Below are positions 61,926 to 64,000 of a stretch of 64,000 bases of DNA, piece after piece. Below the pieces are notes generated by a model that worked only from the letters and a program-made list of their open reading frames with translations, searched no databases and was not told where the DNA came from. The DNA is taken from the NCBI RefSeq assembly GCF_000422825.1, contig NZ_KE383929.1, forward strand, positions 372,001-436,000. The letters run 5' to 3'. A program made the translations under genes and the position numbers. The stretch comes from Nocardioides insulae DSM 17944 (lineage in GTDB: Bacteria > Actinomycetota > Actinomycetes > Propionibacteriales > Nocardioidaceae). Position 1 is the stretch's first letter. Each line of letters starts with the position of its first letter.

Positions 61926-62417
61926 TCACTCCGCGGCCGAGCGGAGGTGACGAAGATGCTCGTCGAGGTCGCGCCCTTCGGGGAGCGCGTTGTGCACCGA
62001 CCAGCTCAACCGTCCCTGCTTGTCGACGATGTACGACGAGCGCCGGGCCGCGCCGGAGGACTCGTCGAAGACGTCATAGGCCCGAGCCACCTCGCCGTGC
62101 GGCCAGAAGTCGGAGAGCAGGGAGAAGTTGAGGCCATCGGTGTCGGCGAAGGTGCGCAGCGAGTAGACCGGGTCGCAGGAGATCGCGAGGATCTCGGTGT
62201 CGAAGGTGAGGAAGTCGTCGAGCCGGTCGCGGATCTCGGCCATCTCCCCCGTGCACACCCCCGAGAAGGCGTAGGGGTAGAAGAACAACGCGACGGACTT
62301 GCGCCCCTGGTAGTCGGACAGGGTGTGGTCCTGACCGAACTGGTCGCGCAGGGTGAAGTCCGGGGCCGGTCCCCCGAGACGCAGACCCGCAGCAGGGGTC
62401 GCGTTGTCCTCGCTCAC
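61926..62417 (-). CDS. ahpE: AhpE-type one-cysteine peroxiredoxin
   Basis: The 163-residue thiol peroxidase reduces peroxides and peroxynitrite. It shows APDFTLRDQFGQDHTLSDYQGRKSVALFFYPYAFSGVCTGEM with peroxidatic Cys55, AISCDPVYSLRTFADTDGLNFSLLSDFWPHGEVARAYDVFDESSGAARRSSYIVDKQGRLSWSVHN. The second Cys, in ISCDP, is at an odd place for a resolving Cys, so the 1-Cys mode of M. tuberculosis AhpE (Rv2238c) is likely. The neighbouring DUF3052 and aceE genes repeat the mycobacterial order. The start ATG 62417 is the family N terminus. Confidence 0.92.
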   Translation of the reverse strand: MSEDNATPAAGLRLGGPAPDFTLRDQFGQDHTLSDYQGRKSVALFFYPYAFSGVCTGEMAEIRDRLDDFLTFDTEILAISCDPVYSLRTFADTDGLNFSLLSDFWPHGEVARAYDVFDESSGAARRSSYIVDKQGRLSWSVHNALPEGRDLDEHLRHLRSAAE

Positions 62418-62622
62418 GCTGGTGGTTCTCCGTTCAGGTCGGTCCCAGCCTTCACCCCGGTCCGGGCCGTCCCGGGCGGGGTCGCTCCATGATGCCCGGC
62501 GAGGTGTCGATCGAGCACGTTGCCGTCACCGGCACGCACCCGGCGTCCGCCGTCAGCGGACCGCGCACGCGCGAGGAGGAGGCCGGGCCGCCCTTCTCCG
62601 GGCGACCCCGGCCCGCCTCGGC

Positions 62623-63060
62623 TCAGGGTTGCTTGGGGGTGACCAGACGTGTCGCTGCCCAGTCCTTGCTCACGGTGGCCGTCGTGGTCTGGGTGAGCCC
62701 GGCCAGTGGCGCCGCCTCGGCGACGTCGGCGGCGTCGACCTCACCGGGCCGCCCGACCTTGGGGGTCATCAGCCAGATCACGCCACCGCTGACCAGATCG
62801 GTCAGGGAGTCCATCAGCCCGTCGACCAGGTCGCCGTCGTCGCTGCGCCACCACAGCACGACGGCGTCCACGTCGTTGCCGTACTCGCCGTCGACCATGT
62901 CGGCGTCGATGGTGTCCTCGATGGCGATGCGCAGCTCATCATCGGTGTCGTCGTCCCAGCCCAGTTCTTGGATCACCATGCCGGGCTTGAAGCCGAGCCG
63001 TTGCCCGGCGCCTGCTGTGGTGCCTGTCTGGGTGGACCCGCCACCCGCGGTCGAGCTCAC
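62623..63060 (-). CDS. DUF3052 family protein
   Basis: The 145-residue protein reads [125 protein letters not shown], the full DUF3052 pattern, without membrane segments. Function unknown; the fold of related proteins resembles SAM-independent Rossmann-like domains. GTG 63060 has GGAGG five bases upstream and is preferred over ATG 63072. It is divergent from aceE and follows the same order in mycobacteria. The 205 bases between it and ahpE show nothing further. Confidence 0.9.
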   Translation of the reverse strand: MSSTAGGGSTQTGTTAGAGQRLGFKPGMVIQELGWDDDTDDELRIAIEDTIDADMVDGEYGNDVDAVVLWWRSDDGDLVDGLMDSLTDLVSGGVIWLMTPKVGRPGEVDAADVAEAAPLAGLTQTTTATVSKDWAATRLVTPKQP

Positions 63061-63242
63061 GTATTCCTCCATCTGATCGTCATTCCGCAACGGGTCGCCG
63101 CGGGGCCGGATGGCCGATAAGCACATCCGGTGGAGGTAGTCCATCGGAGTTCATCGAGGGACGCAAGCCTTGCCGCCCCCGCAGCGCGCGCGGAGGCAGG
63201 AAACCGACGAGTAGATTCCGTCGCTCGTCCGTGCGTGACACG

Positions 63243-64000
63243 ATGCAACTCGTGACCCAATCCAATCCCAATCCCGACCCGACCCCGGGCACGCGGGCGG
63301 TCATCCACGAGGGACTCCCCACTCAGCTTCCGGACATCGACCCGGAAGAGACGCGGGACTGGCTGGACTCCTTCGACGCCATGCTCGACCAGCGCGGCCG
63401 TCAGCGAGCCCGGTACGTCATGCTGCGCCTCCTCGAGCGCGCCCGCGAGGCCCAGGTCGGCGTGCCCGCCCTGCGGAGCACCGACTACATCAACACCATC
63501 CCCACCGAGCGCGAACCCTGGTTCCCCGGCGATGAGGACATCGAACGGCGCATCCGCGCGTTCATCCGCTGGAACGCCGCCGTGATGGTCTCCAGCGCCA
63601 ACCGCAAGGGGCTCGAGGTCGGCGGCCACATCGCGACCTACCAGTCCAGCGCGAGCCTCTACGAGGTCGGCTTCAACCACTTCTTCCGCGGCAAGGATCA
63701 CCCCGGCGGCGGCGACCAGATCTACATCCAGGGGCACGCCTCACCCGGCATCTACGCCCGCGCCTTCCTCGAGGGCCGGCTCAGCGAAGAGCAGATGTAC
63801 CGGTTCCGGCAGGAGGTCCAGCACGGTCCGCACGCCGGGTTGTCGTCCTACCCCCACCCCCGGCTGATGCCGGACTTCTGGGAGTTCCCGACGGTCTCGA
63901 TGGGCCTCACCGGGATCAACTCGATCTACCAGGCCCGGTTCAACCGCTACCTGCACAACCGCGGCCTGAAGGACACCAACCAGCAGAGTGTGTGGGCCTT
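63243..64000 (+). CDS. aceE: Pyruvate dehydrogenase E1 component, homodimeric (partial)
   Basis: AceE is the thiamine-diphosphate enzyme that decarboxylates pyruvate and passes the acetyl group to lipoyl-E2. The window holds the first 252 residues: [153 protein letters not shown] and [39 protein letters not shown]. These are the N-terminal half of the single-chain E1 fold (about 900 residues in full). The frame is open at the right edge. A -10-like TAGATT at 63212-63217 may serve it. Its cofactor comes from the thiamine pathway also encoded here. Confidence 0.96.
   Translation, partial: MQLVTQSNPNPDPTPGTRAVIHEGLPTQLPDIDPEETRDWLDSFDAMLDQRGRQRARYVMLRLLERAREAQVGVPALRSTDYINTIPTEREPWFPGDEDIERRIRAFIRWNAAVMVSSANRKGLEVGGHIATYQSSASLYEVGFNHFFRGKDHPGGGDQIYIQGHASPGIYARAFLEGRLSEEQMYRFRQEVQHGPHAGLSSYPHPRLMPDFWEFPTVSMGLTGINSIYQARFNRYLHNRGLKDTNQQSVWA

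Overview
This window is GC-rich actinobacterial chromosome. Frequent GTG starts, the alpha-ribazole-phosphatase-like RNase H fusion, the AhpE and DUF3052 genes next to a homodimeric pyruvate dehydrogenase E1, and aerobic cobalamin synthesis all point to Actinomycetia. A member of the Nocardioidaceae or related Propionibacteriales is my best guess, by inference only. No phage, integrase, transposase, rRNA or CRISPR is visible. The gene set (panB, RNase H/phosphatase, zinc ribbon, Nif3, CobC, CobD, AhpE, DUF3052, AceE) recalls the Mycobacterium tuberculosis stretch from panB (Rv2225) to aceE (Rv2241), with cobalamin, thiamine and other loci interleaved.

Layout. 0-7 kb: partial GNAT acetyltransferase, panB, a small SPOR-like protein, a SulP transporter, an aldehyde dehydrogenase, a TPR protein, RNase P RNA and a membrane helix-hairpin-helix protein. 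7-11 kb: a P450, alcohol dehydrogenase and aldehyde dehydrogenase operon that could carry one substrate from C-H to carboxylate. 11-20 kb: a glycosidase-fold protein, a sulfotransferase, a rhodanese, an RNB nuclease, YaaA, the RNase H/phosphatase fusion, a zinc-ribbon protein and Nif3. 20-24 kb: a signalling island with an Asp-rich membrane protein, histidine kinase and response regulator, facing a Ser/Thr kinase and a secreted low-complexity protein. Both outer promoter regions carry the same 28-bp composite motif. 24-25.7 kb: an acyl-CoA ligase. 25.8-31.7 kb: a seven-gene thiamine operon (thiE-thiO-thiS-thiG-thiE/tenI-like-thiD-thiC) behind a TPP riboswitch, with every junction a 4-base overlap.

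31.8-57 kb: an almost complete aerobic (late-insertion) cobalamin pathway: cobT-cobS; cobU; cobG-cobH-cobIJ-cobM-bluB; cobL; a fused Mg-chelatase-like I/D subunit with cobO, a cobB-cobC fusion and cobD; and cobN-cobF-cobQ-cobK. Three cobalamin riboswitches stand before cobG, the chelatase gene and cobN. Only precorrin-2 formation and precursor supply are not seen here. 57-61 kb: an iron-siderophore ABC transporter behind a DtxR/IdeR-like box. 61-64 kb: LapA-like protein, tRNA-Val(UAC), AhpE peroxiredoxin, DUF3052 protein and the start of aceE.

The most unusual feature is a family of 22-bp tandem repeats, with core GACTCAAC or GACTCGAC, found at five places. They flank the sulfurtransferase gene, form a large inverted pair of arrays between cobS and cobU, and sit inside the cobB-cobC reading frame both as the linker (eight units) and in the C-terminal tail (five units). 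The unit has no stop codon in any frame, and 22 is not a multiple of three, so a change in copy number would change the reading frame.
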